DNA of 64,000 nucleotides, taken from positions 36,804,766 through 36,868,765 of the forward strand of contig CM076147.1 in NCBI GenBank assembly GCA_038025085.1, given 5' to 3'. Numbering within the stretch: position 1 is the first letter of the stretch; each line of letters begins with the position of its first letter. Source of the DNA: Tetragonia tetragonoides (Eukaryota; Streptophyta; Magnoliopsida; Caryophyllales; Aizoaceae). Shown piece by piece: positions 47,701-61,100 of the stretch. Under the pieces are notes generated by a model that saw only the letters and a list, made by a program, of their open reading frames with translations, did not search any database and was not told the DNA's origin. The position numbers were made by a program, and so were the translations under genes.

Positions 47701-50700
47701 GAATGAGAACTATTTCGGAGATCATTGGTATTTTATGCGATGCAGTATAAAATTTCTAGGTTTGACTAATGGTATCTACAGGTGGAAAGCATAATTTAAA
47801 GGATGTGGTTGAGAGAAGCATCTGAAACTTGCTTGCATTGCAAATTATCGCCTTACATTATCATTCACCATTATCTTTGAGTAAAGGTTTCAGTTTTTAT
47901 GCTGTCACTTGGTGAAGGTTTCATTTATTACCATTTCATGTATCTTGCATGCATTTGCACAGTCTACCATCATCGGTCACAGGTTTTTGTAGGTTGACAT
48001 GTCAAGTGAATTAATTTCCTTGGAATCAGGAATTGCTTCAAATGTTTGGCTTACCGTATATAATTGCACCAATGGAAGCAGAAGCTCAATGTGCTTATAT
48101 GGAGCTTGCGAACCTTGTGGACGGAGTTGTCACTGATGATTCTGATGTATTTCTCTTTGGAGCCCGAAGTGTTTACAAGAATATATTTGATGATCGCAAA
48201 TATGTCGAAACCTACTTTATGAAGGTTAGCATATGGATCTTGCTTGTTTTGACATGGCTGGATGCGAAATTGTAGAAGCTAGAGAATCTTTGGTTCTTCT
48301 ATGGAAGACTTACACACCTTCCTTGGGATGCATTTGTTTGTGACAGGATATTGAAAGTGAGCTAGGATTGAACAGAGAGAAATTAATCCGCATGGCTTTA
48401 TTGCTTGGGAGTGATTATACAGAAGGTGTTAGGTATGTATATGATAGTTGTTTGCATTCGTTTATTTATTTATTATTTTTAATAGTTTTTGTACATGGGT
48501 TTTCTGTTAGAGAACATTTTTTATATTAGTGAGCTTTGCAATCTTGCTTTGGAGCTCTTTTACATTGTCCTTGTTTTTTTTCCTCTGATTATATAGTGGA
48601 ATTGGTATTGTTAATGCTATTGAAGTGCTGAATGCGTTTCCTGAGGAAAATGGACTCCATAAATTTCGGGAATGGATAGAATCACCTGATCCGACAATTC
48701 TTGGGAAAATGGGTGTGCAACCAGGATCTACTCCAAAGAAAAAAGGGTCAAAAGCTTCCAGGAATTCTAAGAGTGACCCCAAAAGCAATGTGGAAGGAAC
48801 CTCCACATCTTACTGTGATGCGTTGGAGGAAAACGAGGACAATCAGGCTAAGGATGGTGCCCAAAATATAAAGCAAATTTTCATGGACAAGCATGTAATG
48901 AATGTGTCAACAATTTTTACATCTCTATTTTCTTTGAAGTACTGTTGCTAATTTGCTCCAATCATTCTGTTTCAACATGCAGAGAAATGTGAGTAAGAAC
49001 TGGCACATTCCCTCTTCTTTTCCGAGTGATGCAGTGATCTCTGCATACATATCTCCACAAGTGGATAAGTCTACTGAGCCTTTCTCCTGGGGAAAGCCTG
49101 ATCTTTTCAGCCTTCGTAGGTGAGCCGGCTGAGTCTCAGTTACTTTATCAGATTCTTTTGTGCAGTATCTTTTGGTATTTTAATAGGATTAGCTTCTGAG
49201 TTACCAAGGTGCCTATCAGCAACATGCTTAGCTGTGCTGAAGTACATCAAATGTAAATCTAACTTGCCCCTATCTACCCGCCGTCCGTCCCCCTTCCCCG
49301 GCTCCTTGAAAAGGAGGGATCAAAAAGTACAAAAGGTGCAGTTCTGAAAATTTTATGTTTCGCTGCAGACTGTGCTGGGAAAAGATTGGTTGGCCTAGCC
49401 AAAAGGCTGATGAGTTGCTTGTGCCTGTTTTGAAAGAGTACAACAAACATGAGGTCAGTGCCTGACCAGTGAGATAATGATCTAGTGCCCAATTATTATG
49501 CGATTTAGTGAATCTTGTTTCATCGCTCATATTTGCAAAAATGATTGACCAATATATAAACTTTTCTGACATGCTATGTCCATGAAATATATGACATGGT
49601 TTTCATGTATATCTCTGTTTACCCTCCATTGCTTTTAAATCAGTATCTACTTTGCAGTTTGCACAAACTTTTGTCCTTGATAAAGTTGGTTGTGTGATAG
49701 GCTTTTCAAGATTAAATTATAAATTTTGCGTCTTGTTGCAGATGGTCAGAGTAGTTGGTTGGAGCTTCTTGCATGCCTTTTAGATGCTATTTTTCTAGCA
49801 GAGGATGAAACATATAAGAACCTTTGCTAAAAAGATGGATGGCATCTTGAAGACATGTGAGAGCTTCCAGACTTCCCCAGCCCTAGTAGTTAGGTTAAGA
49901 CTGCGTACATGTTGAGTCCTTGACATCCCCAGACCCCAAACAGTGGAATCAAATTAGGTGGTTGTTATTCTTGGTAGATTCCATGTACTCAACCTACAGA
50001 GGGTTAAGCCTTGGTTTGGTTGGTGTCCTGTTGGATGTTTTATTTAACTTATATAGCTACTCACCTATACTTTAAAAATCTTTTTATTTGATAGGAGTTC
50101 AAAAATTGAACAGATCAGGCAAACATAATTTAACTCTGCTGTAACTTTTCTGCATGAATGACAGTTTTTTTACATGGCCAGCCTCTCTGGGTAGGTTAAG
50201 GATATTTTTTTATGTTGGTTGTATGTGCATAATTTGTGGTTTTGGGATGGGGACTAGGGGTGAAGGTGCCTTATTATGTTTTCCGACTGTGATGCTGCTA
50301 CCCAGGGGAGGGGTAGTCTATCGCTTACTACAGTGCTGTTTTAAGTCATCTATGTATGCCTTGGTTCCTTTTCCCTAACAGAGGTTTATTTGCTAACCTT
50401 TGCGTCTTTCTTTCTTTGTTGTTTGTGAAGACTCAACTGCGTCTGGAAGCATTTTACACATTCAATGAGAGATTTGCAAAAATCCGTAGCAAGAGAATAA
50501 GACAAGCTGTTAAAGGAATAACAGGCAAACAGTCCTTGGAGTTGACTAACAGAGATGATATACAAGAGGTCCCTGGAACTATGAAGAAAAGAAATGGAAG
50601 TACCAGTGATAACAAAAGTAAAAAATCTCGTACAAAATCGAGGGATCCTAAAGAGGGATTGTCTTCTGAAGGAGGGAGCGCGGGACTGTCAACTGAGGCA

Positions 50701-52882
50701 GACCAAAGGAGATTGAATGGTGCTGGAAGCAGCAAAGCGAGAGGACGTAGGGGAAAAGCTGTCAAAAGGGGTAAAACGACCAAGAAGTCTGATTCTGAGG
50801 ACAATGCGACCAGCAGTCCTAATTCTGACAGCAGCACTGGTGAACACAAATATGAAGTGCAAGCTGAAAAAGTAGACTTTCATGATAGTGTGCGAAGGGT
50901 ACTCTCTCTCTCTCTCTCTCTCTCTCTCCCCCCCCCGGCGAAAAAGAGGGTAAAAAAGGAAAGAATTAAAGAGCCAGAAGAGGCTTCTGCTATTGCTGCT
51001 TCTGTTAATCAGAGATAGTTGAACGAAAGAAACTCTTTAGAACTCAGGCGGGATAAAATCTAAGTTGAGCTTCACCCTTCAGCATAAGCTGTTGGGTGAG
51101 TTGGTTCCTTCACCGGTTCATACTTTTTACCTTTGTTTGATCTGGTGTCCTTTCTGCCACCATGCCGTTGTTCCTTCCGTGTGGAAAACCTGGCGTATCA
51201 GACATCTATGTCTTCCTGGTTCAGGTGTGGGGTAATTGACTAATTGCCCTTCATATTGATTTTTGATTTATAAATTACGTTGATATGACAATGGCATGTG
51301 TACTTGGGAAGTTGAACAGACTGTCCCTCCATTAACAACTTCTGTCTCCTTTGATGCACCCGAGTAATTGGAGAAAATAGGGAAAGTAGAGACATAGAGT
51401 AGGTTAAAGTTTGAACTTTGATGCCTCATTATGTATTGGCTGGAAGTCTTTGGCAGGCTGTATCACGTTTCAATTTACTGATGATGCTACACTGAAGTTT
51501 CGATCTTCTCTGCATCTTGTATATACTCTAGGAACTGGATCATTCTTAAGAATTCGTTAGGATTTGCTGATGTCAGCCAAAGACCCAAAGTTCTTGGACA
51601 ACAGTACACAAAAGTAGGCAGCTCCATCACCCAAAGAGAGGGAGGAAAAAGAGTTGGCTTTACCTCTTGTAATGCTACATTTTTCGTCGGTGAGGTTTTA
51701 GTGTTCAAGGTTTACGGAATCTGCAGCTTTGTGTTGTAAGGGCCCATGGGATTAGTCAAACAAAGCTTGGATACCCATGTTACTGGACTGCTTGGTGACC
51801 ACCAGGTTAATACGATGTAAACTAGTCAGTTTTAGTCCGTGATTGATGCTTGATTTTGAATGGTTGAGGATTTGGGCAACAGTAATTCTCCTTGAGCCCG
51901 CTTCAGAGTATTACTGACAGAACTTGGGATGCTGCCAACTCCATGTTGTGAATATCTTTTATTATTCCCTCTTAATCATTGTTTGAGGCAGGTTGGAGGA
52001 TAATGTAGGGGGTAAGAATATCTTTACTCTATTTCCTTTAGTGGCTAGTTTGTCTGGTCACTCGGTGGTGATGCAACAACGTGAAATACTATTAATGATG
52101 ATGGACTGCGTACTGCTCACACTTGTTCAATTGTAGATTACCAAAATTAAACCCAGAAAGCAACACCAAGCATTGAAGTTTAATTTTTTCAAGCGCTTTT
52201 AGTGGAAAAAAGAGACCAAATTGCAGTTTTATTTGTGTGTAACCATTGGTTCCTGTCAAACTGTTTGCAGTCAAAGCGTGCAAGGAAAGCCACCAATTAT
52301 TTGGAGAAAGATGATGAAAATGATGAAAATGGTGAACCAGTTGAACAGTATGATGTTGCTGACTCTATTAGAGATAGAGATTTGACTTCGGACAACCCTT
52401 CTAGGACTGGGGATGTCCTGGCAGGAGATTATATGGTAGAGGGTGGTGGGTTTTGTGCTTCTGACGATGAACCGGAAATGGAGAATAACCAGGTAGGTTC
52501 AATCGAGAGTGAAGATGCTCCTACCGAGGTTGATAAAGATTACCTTCAAATGGGGGGTGGATTCTGTGTAGATGAAAATGAGGATCAGGATTTGCAAGAA
52601 TGTGATGAAAATACAGCAGCTACTGGTACTGTTGCCGACATCACCATATCTTCTGATGAAGCTGAAGAGGCTGAGCCTACAATTGATGTATCCCCAGCAA
52701 GTGCTCCGGACCTTGTTCAAGCCTCACTGAAAACACCTGCATCTGATTGTAATCTAAATCCGGGTGATCAACATGAAACAAGAAAGGGGGATCTGTCTGA
52801 TGTTGCTGACGATGATGCTGCAACCTTTGCGAATGCTTTTAGTGCAATACCGTTCATGAAGAGAAAAAGAAGAAAGACTTGA
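41710..52882 (+). CDS. UVH3: DNA repair endonuclease UVH3 (XPG/RAD2 family)
   Basis: Structure-specific endonuclease making the 3' incision in nucleotide excision repair, nuclear. Fifteen exons: 41710-41797, 41932-42182, 43581-43738, 43825-43978, 44399-44476, 44567-44620, 45330-45514, 45605-47378, 48030-48224, 48347-48432, 48597-48894, 48983-49119, 49369-49453, 50431-50898, 52271-52882; phases fit and the product is about 1540 residues, close to the known plant protein. [46 protein letters not shown]. The long spacer (exon 8) has acidic DVEWEE repeats and a UIM-like [47 protein letters not shown] keeps the acidic active-site residues. The helix-hairpin region [19 protein letters not shown] follows. 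The C-terminal part has two GGGFC motifs and a basic end (KRKRRKT). The exon 14 end is uncertain: the frame stays open through a (CT)n-(C)n tract to 51018, so an alternative short end is possible. Confidence 0.92.
49880..49970 (+). repeat. Degenerate RTE/SINE 3'-end fragment in UVH3 intron 13
   Basis: ggttaagactgcgtacatgt and ccccagacccc resemble the terminal block of the LINE at about 12810-12850. The rest has diverged and no target-site duplication is visible. Confidence 0.4.
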
Positions 52883-54092
52883 AACCAGAAATATCTGCAA
52901 CTTATTAGCAAGTTTTTGCAGCTGAAGAGTTACAGATTTGTTTGAGTTTAGGCTATACTATTTGCCTGATTGCGGTAAAGATTAGGTATGTTATTTATAC
53001 AGCTAATATAGCTGGTGCTGCACAAATGGGCAGGTCCTCTGTTATTATGTACAAAATTCTTATGCAAGTCGCATATGTGATGGGACTTCCTGAAGTTTGT
53101 TGTAAAAGTGAAACTTCTTGAGCGCCTTCTTATTGTCATGGTTATTTGCCTCTCTCCAACAGACGTTTGGAGATCTTATCAGAATTTAAATACAGGCAGA
53201 TGTCACTTTCTGTTTCCTATCGAATTCAGCTATTTGTTCCGAAGAACATATTATTATGTTAGCAATGACTTTTCATTCAAATCACTAACTGGATTTTGTA
53301 AATTAAATTCTAATTTACATGTATTGGAGATTATGGCTTTTTTTTCCGTACTTACAAACCATTTTTTAAAATCCATGAATAGATAAATATACTTCAAAAT
53401 TGTGATAAAGAAAAGAATATACTTCCTCTTACTACTTGAAATTCTTTGATGGATTAAATTAAATAGTAATATGTATACTATATGAGAGAAAAAATAGATC
53501 GTTGAGCCAAATTGAATTGAACTCCCCTCTAAATCAATTACTCAATAAGTGGAAACGAACACGCCTAGATTGAGTTCCGAATTTTGATGAAAAAGACAAC
53601 AACCAGATCCAAATCCGACCCAGATCTGAAGTTATGTATGCGGGTGAACATTTAACCCGTAAGTAATATTTCCATTCATCTGAGTCCGGTTCAAGGGCCC
53701 ACTGCTGTCCCTAACTGGTCCTTATCCTTACTATTCAAGCACCATCTCTCATAGGATGCGGTTGTAAACTACTCAGAGTACTGAGAGTGACACACCCAAT
53801 TACCCACAGGCAAAATGTCTGGTACTGGTCCACTTTCATATCATGTCCCTATATATTAAAGTCTAAAAATATCTTTAATTTTGTGTATAATGACAAAAGG
53901 GTACTGAAATCTAGTACTCCATGTGCAGTCCCAACTACTACTGTTTATGATCTGCATCCCAGTTTCAGAATTTTCATTCAGGTCAACCCAAAAGGCTTAA
54001 GACAGCAAAAATGATGCAAACATAATTGTGAAGCAAACCAAAATACTCTTCTCTCAGTCTGAGTTTTACTGTGGTGAGAGAGAGACAGAAAA
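52883..54092. other. UVH3 3' flank and WAT1-E upstream region
   Basis: It includes the UVH3 3' UTR (to about 53130) and AT-rich intergenic sequence. No further gene was recognised. Confidence 0.5.
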
Positions 54093-57000
54093 ATGGCCTG
54101 GAATCCATGTTTCAGAGCTGCAGCCCCGTTCGTCGCAATGATCACTGTGGAGTGTATTGAGGTGGGCTTGACAACACTGAGTAAAGCAGCTATGAAACAA
54201 GGGATGAGCAGCTTTGTTTTCATTGTGTACTACAATGCTCTTGGTACCCTCATACTTCTGCCTGTTTTCCTCTACAATAATTTCAGGTCTTTTATGCTTC
54301 TTTCTTTTCATGTTTATCTTTGATGCTGGAACTGAAAGAGTCTCTAGAGAACAAATTTTCATGTTTTGATTATAGTGAGAGTCTGATTATTATTAACTTC
54401 CTACTTTGTGTGTACAATTGATGTTTTTGCAATCATAGGTCTAACAGAACTACCTATATGAAATGTTAATGGTAGGACTTGGTACTTGGGTTATGACTCT
54501 CTACCTCGCTGTAGGCGTAAGCCGTGTGAGAGGCACTAGTATAATGGTATGGTATAGACTGTTTGTTGGAAATAGATAATTCATGCTTTTTCAATCAAAT
54601 ATGTAAGAGAACAACTTCTTGGTGATTGTAAGGTAATAATTTGTACATCTAAGTATCTAACCCCCAACCCTGCCTTGCAATATGTAAGTCACTGCAGTAG
54701 TAGTATGGTATAGTATGGAGTCTGGATAGTCTATTGGAGACGGACAATGTAATTTTGTTGATCAACTGTATAAAGAAACTACCTCTTTGCAATTTTGAGG
54801 ATAAGATTGTCGGCTTTTAATTGTCTACCAGTATGGTCTATTGGAAACAACCATCAAAATTCAGTCAAATGTCTAAGAGAATCATCTCTGTAATAGTAAG
54901 GTAAGATTCACGACTGCGTACATAATCATACCCGCCTTGTAAGAGGTATTAGGCCGGGTAATATACTATAGGAGTAGTATAGTATGTTATGGGTAGTATT
55001 GGAAACAACAGCTTCTGCTGTCAGGAGTAATGCATAACACTAAGGTTGCATACATCTATATCTCCCCAAATTCCACCCTTGTTGGGATTTACACTGGGTG
55101 GCGGTTGTTTGTATTGGTAGTCTTTGATTTGTTATTTTCATTCGTAAAGCCTGGATGTCGGTTAAATGTTGAAACTTGTTTATGCAGACGGAAGAGAGTT
55201 TCTATCACCTTTTCTCTCCTCTATAAGTTCTTTCTCCTTGGATTGATTGGGTAAGTTATCCTTTTTCTGTTTTTTTTTCCTGTGTTCCTGCACATTATTA
55301 AAGGTTTATCTTACCTAGTTTCATAAGATGGTGCAACATATAGAACTGCTGTTTCGCTAATTGGTTTTTCCTTTCTCTGATGTTTGGCAGGATTTGTTTG
55401 TTGCAGATATGTGCATACACTGGCATTTACTACAGCTCTCCGACTCTGGGAGCAGCAATTGGTAATCTCATTCCAGTTTTCACATTCATCTTTGCAGTCA
55501 TCCTGAGGTGGGTGCTTCAAATTGTAAGATGATTATTTCTTATCCAGGGAATTAAGAATAGTTCGTACCTACAATATCAATCTTCAGAAATTTTCGAGAG
55601 TTCATATCGAGGCAGATGTTTAGATGATGGGTGATTAGTTCCTAACTTCCTATTAGGTTGTTAGAGATATTGCACATAGTAGGCTGATACATCTAGTAGG
55701 AAGAAGTTTGAGCCATCAATATTGTATCTTTGGTTCTGATACAATATAAAAATTATGGAATGATTTAAAAGGAAATTCTGCTCATAAAATAAACCTAGAC
55801 TGGCTAGTAGTATGAGTCTGTCTCCTATTATATAAGTGTGAACTTCATCTCTTTCTGATCAGCACTCTTACAGGACAATGAACTGATAAAATACATTTAA
55901 CATAAATGAAGATACATTACATTTAAATTACGTGGGAGTTGCATTGGATATAAATCAGAACGTGGCATCACAACAGTGGCAGCTAATCGTAGATCGATTA
56001 ACATTAGATGGCAACTGACATGAGCATTATATAGAAACGAAAATTGTGTAGCTTTCACTCTTCTGTTCTCCTCTTCTTAAAAACTAGTGCTTACAGTATT
56101 ATCTCCATTAATTAATGCGTGTTATTTTTGACACAAAGAGGAAATGTTTAATTTTTTTGGCTGTACCAATTGTGAAGGATGGAGAAGCTTCAGTTGAGGA
56201 GTTCAAGTAGCCAGGCTAAATGCTTAGGCACCGTCATAGCAATATCAGGAGCAATGGTGGCTACCCTCTACAAAGGCCCATCAGTACTGATAGCTCATAC
56301 ATCTAACAACTCTTCTAATAAGCTTCTTTCACAACCCTCAAACTGGGCCCTTGGCGGCCTTCTGTTGGTAATTACATGTCTTTTTTCATCGACAGCCAAC
56401 ATTCTTCAGGTAACTCCTGCTCTTTGGCTTTTATGTGAGTACCAGCAAAGCATTCTTCTTTTCTTCTTTCTTTCAGGTCATTCTGTATGTTGCATTCTGC
56501 AGCATTATTCGTTAATGCCTTGGAAAATGTATTGCAGAGAACTGACATCTTGAGGCGAAATTTTTCCCAATGTTTTAGGCATATACTGCAAAACAATGCC
56601 CAGATGAAGTGGTCTTAGTCTTCTTCTACAGTTTCTTTGGGACCATGCTGTCTGCTGCTTTTTCGGTTTTTATGGAGAGGGATCCAAATGCTTGGAGATT
56701 GAATAGCAGAATAGAGATAGTTGCTATTATATATGCAGTAAAGACATTTCCATACCTCCTCCAATACCAACACAGACGCATAGTGATGATTTCTTAACCT
56801 TATAGAAGTTCAAAACCTTTTTTTGACTGTAGGCCTTAACAACCACTGTTTTCCGCAATACTGTTGTAACATGGTGCTTGCGTGAAAGAGGACCTGTCTA
56901 TGTGACTACATACAAGCCCTTGGCAATTGTTGTGGCAGCGATTATGGGGTTGATGTTTCTAGGGGATAACCTTTATCTTGGCAGGTATGTATAATTGCAT

Positions 57001-57317
57001 GTTAAGCCTCAAACTCATTTTATAACATATATATGTACAAAAGGATGCTAGTCTTATTGATTACTAAACTTTCTAAATGTTTTTAACATGACAAAAATGT
57101 ATCTTTTTGTGGCTACCTAAGATGTGCTTAATGGATGTGCAGTGTGATTGGGTCAGTTGCAATCGCGACTGGATTTTATGCAGTCCTATGGGGACAAGCC
57201 AGAGAGAAGGATCTTGCTCCAAATAATGTCAGTAACTTGGAGTCTACCTGTGACCAAAACGCTCCTCTGTTGAAAAGCGCAGATGATGGCAGTTGTGCAG
57301 ATGGTTGCTCTAATTGA
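54093..57317 (+). CDS. WAT1-related (UMAMIT/EamA-type) transporter, copy E, separate from the array
   Basis: Seven exons: 54093-54286, 55188-55250, 55391-55507, 56178-56409, 56579-56737, 56833-56984, 57143-57317; 363 residues with continuous phases. Same intron positions as the minus-strand array but clearly diverged in sequence. It starts MAWNPCFRAAAPFVAMITVE; other segments are YSSPTLGAAIGNLIPVFTFI, MEKLQLRSSSSQAKCLGTVI, DEVVLVFFYSFFGTMLSAAF, GPVYVTTYKPLAIVVAAIMG and SVIGSVAIATGFYAVLWGQA. The hydrophilic tail contains NAPLLKS, a motif comparable to the LLRSS tails of the array copies. It is a ten-helix EamA-type membrane transporter. Its opposite strand and the UVH3 gene in between mark it as an older paralog. 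Intron 1 (0.9 kb) contains degenerate repeats with 'tagtatggtatag' and 'actgcgtacat' pieces. Confidence 0.9.
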
Positions 57318-58187
57318 TAGTGATGGTAATTTTATGATAGATTTCCCCTCTCTTGCATTGATCTTTGACGTCCTATTCATATCAGTTGCTTCAAAGTACA
57401 GGTTGCAGCTTAAAAAGTTTTCTGCCAAGCTTATTTTCTTGAATGGTAATTTTGATTGCTTTCATCCCTGATAATATCAACTTAACCAGAAATGCGTGTC
57501 TGATGTTTAAAAAATGATGGGATCTACATGGTAATACATAAGCACTTTATAAAACTTTTATGTTAATTTTTTTTCATTTCAAAGAAAATAAATATATTGT
57601 ACAAACGTAATATAGTCCACAGTCTACTATGCATATCCATCGTATAGTTCCTAGATCCGCCTTCAAACCAGTAGTTCTCATGGTCTCAATGAGACCTGGA
57701 AGTTGGAACTTGATAAGCCAAGTCTTGATTTACTATGTGGTGCTGGATATGGATTTCAGGATAGAAGTGTAGCATGTAGATTCCATGTAAAATAACTCTG
57801 ACAAAATGTTACTCTTCTTGTCAACTACACGAAGCAGCCGCCTTCAACGAGTTGGAGATGGACTTCTGGGATAAGTTGCATGCACGAAGTTCTTTTCAAG
57901 CAAGATTAACGCGTTCTTAATCAGGTCTCTTAATTTGAAGTTCAGAAGCTCTGCTTGGAATGACCAGATGGTGACTGGGGTAGTTTTGACCTCTCCTGTC
58001 ACATGGTTTTGTGTTCATTAGACAAGTGATCTTTGTTTGGATTCTATTATAGTCACAGAAGATTGCCAGTGATATGTTCTTCTCAAAGCTGTACTCAAAA
58101 AACAGTGAACCTCCTTTTCTCATAAAGTTATATAATGGAGTATATACAGTACTATAGAGTAATATGTGTGTGTGTATATATATCAGA
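57318..58187. other. Convergent intergenic region between WAT1-E and the NHL gene
   Basis: The 3' flanks of two convergent genes. On the minus strand, about 57848-58000 holds an open stretch (VTIWSFQAELLNFKLRDLIK followed by NALILLEKN) that reads like coding sequence but matches nothing I know. Confidence 0.4.
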
Positions 58188-61100
58188 CTAGGAATAGCTG
58201 TAGGTTGAGCAACCCATGTAGTTCAACCTAGGCCGAACATTATGCTGATTATATATAGGATCACTAAAATCGACAGCTTTTATGACCATCGCCTCACGCC
58301 TTCCTTCCTGTTCTTGAACTGCTCCAAATACAATCTCACTTTTCTCAGATTCCTTCTCATGAGAAGTCTTTGGATTAGAACCATGTCTCTGACTATGCTG
58401 CTGTTGGCGGTGCTGCTGTGGCTGCTGCTGTTGACGGGGCTGCTGTGGTTGCTTCTGTTGTGGTTGCTGCTGCTGCTGCTTCTGCTGTTTATGAATCTGC
58501 CCTTGATGTTGATGGAATTCACCTTCCCGCTCTTCATAATAGGCTTGGCTTTGCCTAAACTCCTTCTGGGTGCTATCCAATTCCCTAGTCATCAATGGAT
58601 ACGCTTTTCTCATGATAGGAGCCCTGACTTCTATTCCCGGTACCTCATCTTCATCTCTAATGACATAACTATCTTGGATAGGCCACCGGTGATCTGGGTG
58701 CCTATTCAGTTGCTGGTAGTGCCTCACATGTTGGTTTCGTGGCTTCTTCTTTCTAAATCCTAAAAATAACAACCCTGCAAAGATTTCAGCCATTGAGGAA
58801 CCTGCGTTAATTATAAGTCTTCCAAATGAGAAAAATAAGCCTTCATCTTCTCTATCGTATTCATCTTCGTCTTCAACTGGTATAAGTGGGGGCCTCACTG
58901 ATTTTAGAGGTCTCTGAGATGGGGCTGTTATTGCATGGTTAGTCAATTGTGTTCTTGGATCCTGAAAATCAAGAAAGAGAAAAATAAGGCAAGAGAAAGG
59001 TAAGCTAGGTAGACAGAAGGAGAGAAGCCAGCTAGTGATCAGTAGCCTAAAATGTTTGTCACAAGGTACTTACACTGTTTGTAGAAAACAAGGCTTGCAC
59101 TCTTTGCTTAAGCAATGCCAACATGTACCCAGAGAAGGCAGCTGCAACAAGAACTGCTATACCTGGAATCATCAAAAGAAATAATTCATGAATTACTTCG
59201 GTTTGACATTAACTTCACTTGTAAGCACTCAAATCACATTTTCACATTAGTTCATGTTGAGTATTTTTCAGAAATTTGGAGGAAGAAGAGAAGAAATGTG
59301 AGCACATATTTTTGAAGAAAGGTCTCTGGAGGAAATTTTACAGTCTTTACCCTCGCTTTCATGCAGAGGATAGAGTTTATATATACTGATGAAAGTACTG
59401 AAAAATGTCTCCAAAATATAGCTATACCTAAAGGTAAGTTTTCCTCACGCTCCTCCGGTAGGACTGGATGCTCATATGAGCAATCAGCTTCATGGAGTTG
59501 GATTTCACGAATCGCTTGGTTTCCTCTATCTGTAACCAAAAGGGAGCAGGTGCTTCGGACATAGACCACGTCGAAATCGTCAGAAAACTTAGCATCTTCA
59601 CTAGGCCCATCAATATGGCCACCTCCATGGCTCCACTTCCCTCCTGCTATAGTGGTAATCCCTGAACAAAGAACATAACTTCAATCAACGTCAAGATCCC
59701 TGTGTGTCAAAATCCTGTTCAAATTCTCAGGAAATAGACAGTCCTCAAGTCTCCTACCAATCAAGTTATCCCTTTCGATCATGAGTGCTGTTAAAATACA
59801 GGAAACAGGAGGTTACCTGCATCACTGATTTTTCTGATGGCCATGTTTACAGTGTCAGCAATGTAGATGTTGCCACTGTCATCAACTGTTATCCCTTTGG
59901 GGTTGTACATCCTTGCTTCTCTTGGTTTCCCATCCACATGCCCTGTGTAGCCTTCAGGTGATCCAGCAACAAGTTTGGGCCGACTATCTGAGTATATAGT
60001 TATTCATCACATAAGTGAACATTTATTTAGCAAAATCAGGAGGCATAAGTGTTTCAAGGAAAATTCAGAGTAAGAAACCTCCATTGATTTATGCAGTTGA
60101 CCTGTATTTGACCTGTATTTGATGCAAAATCATCTGTTGAAATATGAATGTTGGACAATCATTTATCATATTTACTTATTTAGTCATTCATAGCTAAAGT
60201 TATGCTATAACTTTGTAACTGGTGGTTTGGGGTTTGGATTTTGTCATCATATTTTGGATCTAGGTTGCACACACATGAAATCAAGCACGTACATGGATAT
60301 GACACAGACACGGACATGTGTAGGACATGCATGCCGCTCCATGCCGTGTCAGCATATTGAACACGCGGCATGACACCTATCCAGTATGTCCGTGCTTGCT
60401 AGTTTTGTTCAATTAGATGAATGTTTGGATGATAGATGCTGTTGGACAATTAATAAATGATAATTCTTTTCCACTACAGAAGGGGAATATTCTGGTTAAC
60501 TTTCACACTAAAAATTTAGTTTGAAAAAACAAAATAATTAAAAAAATTCCATATCAAAGTAGCCAAAGATGCCCAAAAATAAACCTCGTGCTCAAAGCAA
60601 AAGTGGGAATTCACATATTTCCAAGATGATAGGGTAGTTCTATGGGACCTGATTTTTTTTTAATGGATTTGAGGAAGAACTGAATTAGAAATACTTAATC
60701 ATACTTTTATAAAGCAGAGTCTTCTTCTAAACTAAAGCCACCCGACCATATTTTCCCAAAGTGAAGACAAAATGCAGGTTCATTAACAAACTAATTGTCT
60801 GAAGAAAGAATCCAGAAAAGGAAATACCAGAAGCATCAACTTTAACCCTAGAACAAGTCTACTCAAACAGCTGAAAACTGATTGTACACTAAGAATTTCA
60901 AATCATGTATGCTATTTTCACTTCAACTAACTAAATATTTCCAACAAATTTGGAATGTCTGATTATTCTGACAGATCATAATTAAGTCTGCATTTCCAAT
61001 GGATTTTATTGGGTACTTTTTTGGCATGGGCAAAATGTAGCCTCTTTAATCAGAACTTTTTATATGTCAAATTGGCAATATGTCCCCAGAGAATAATGTT

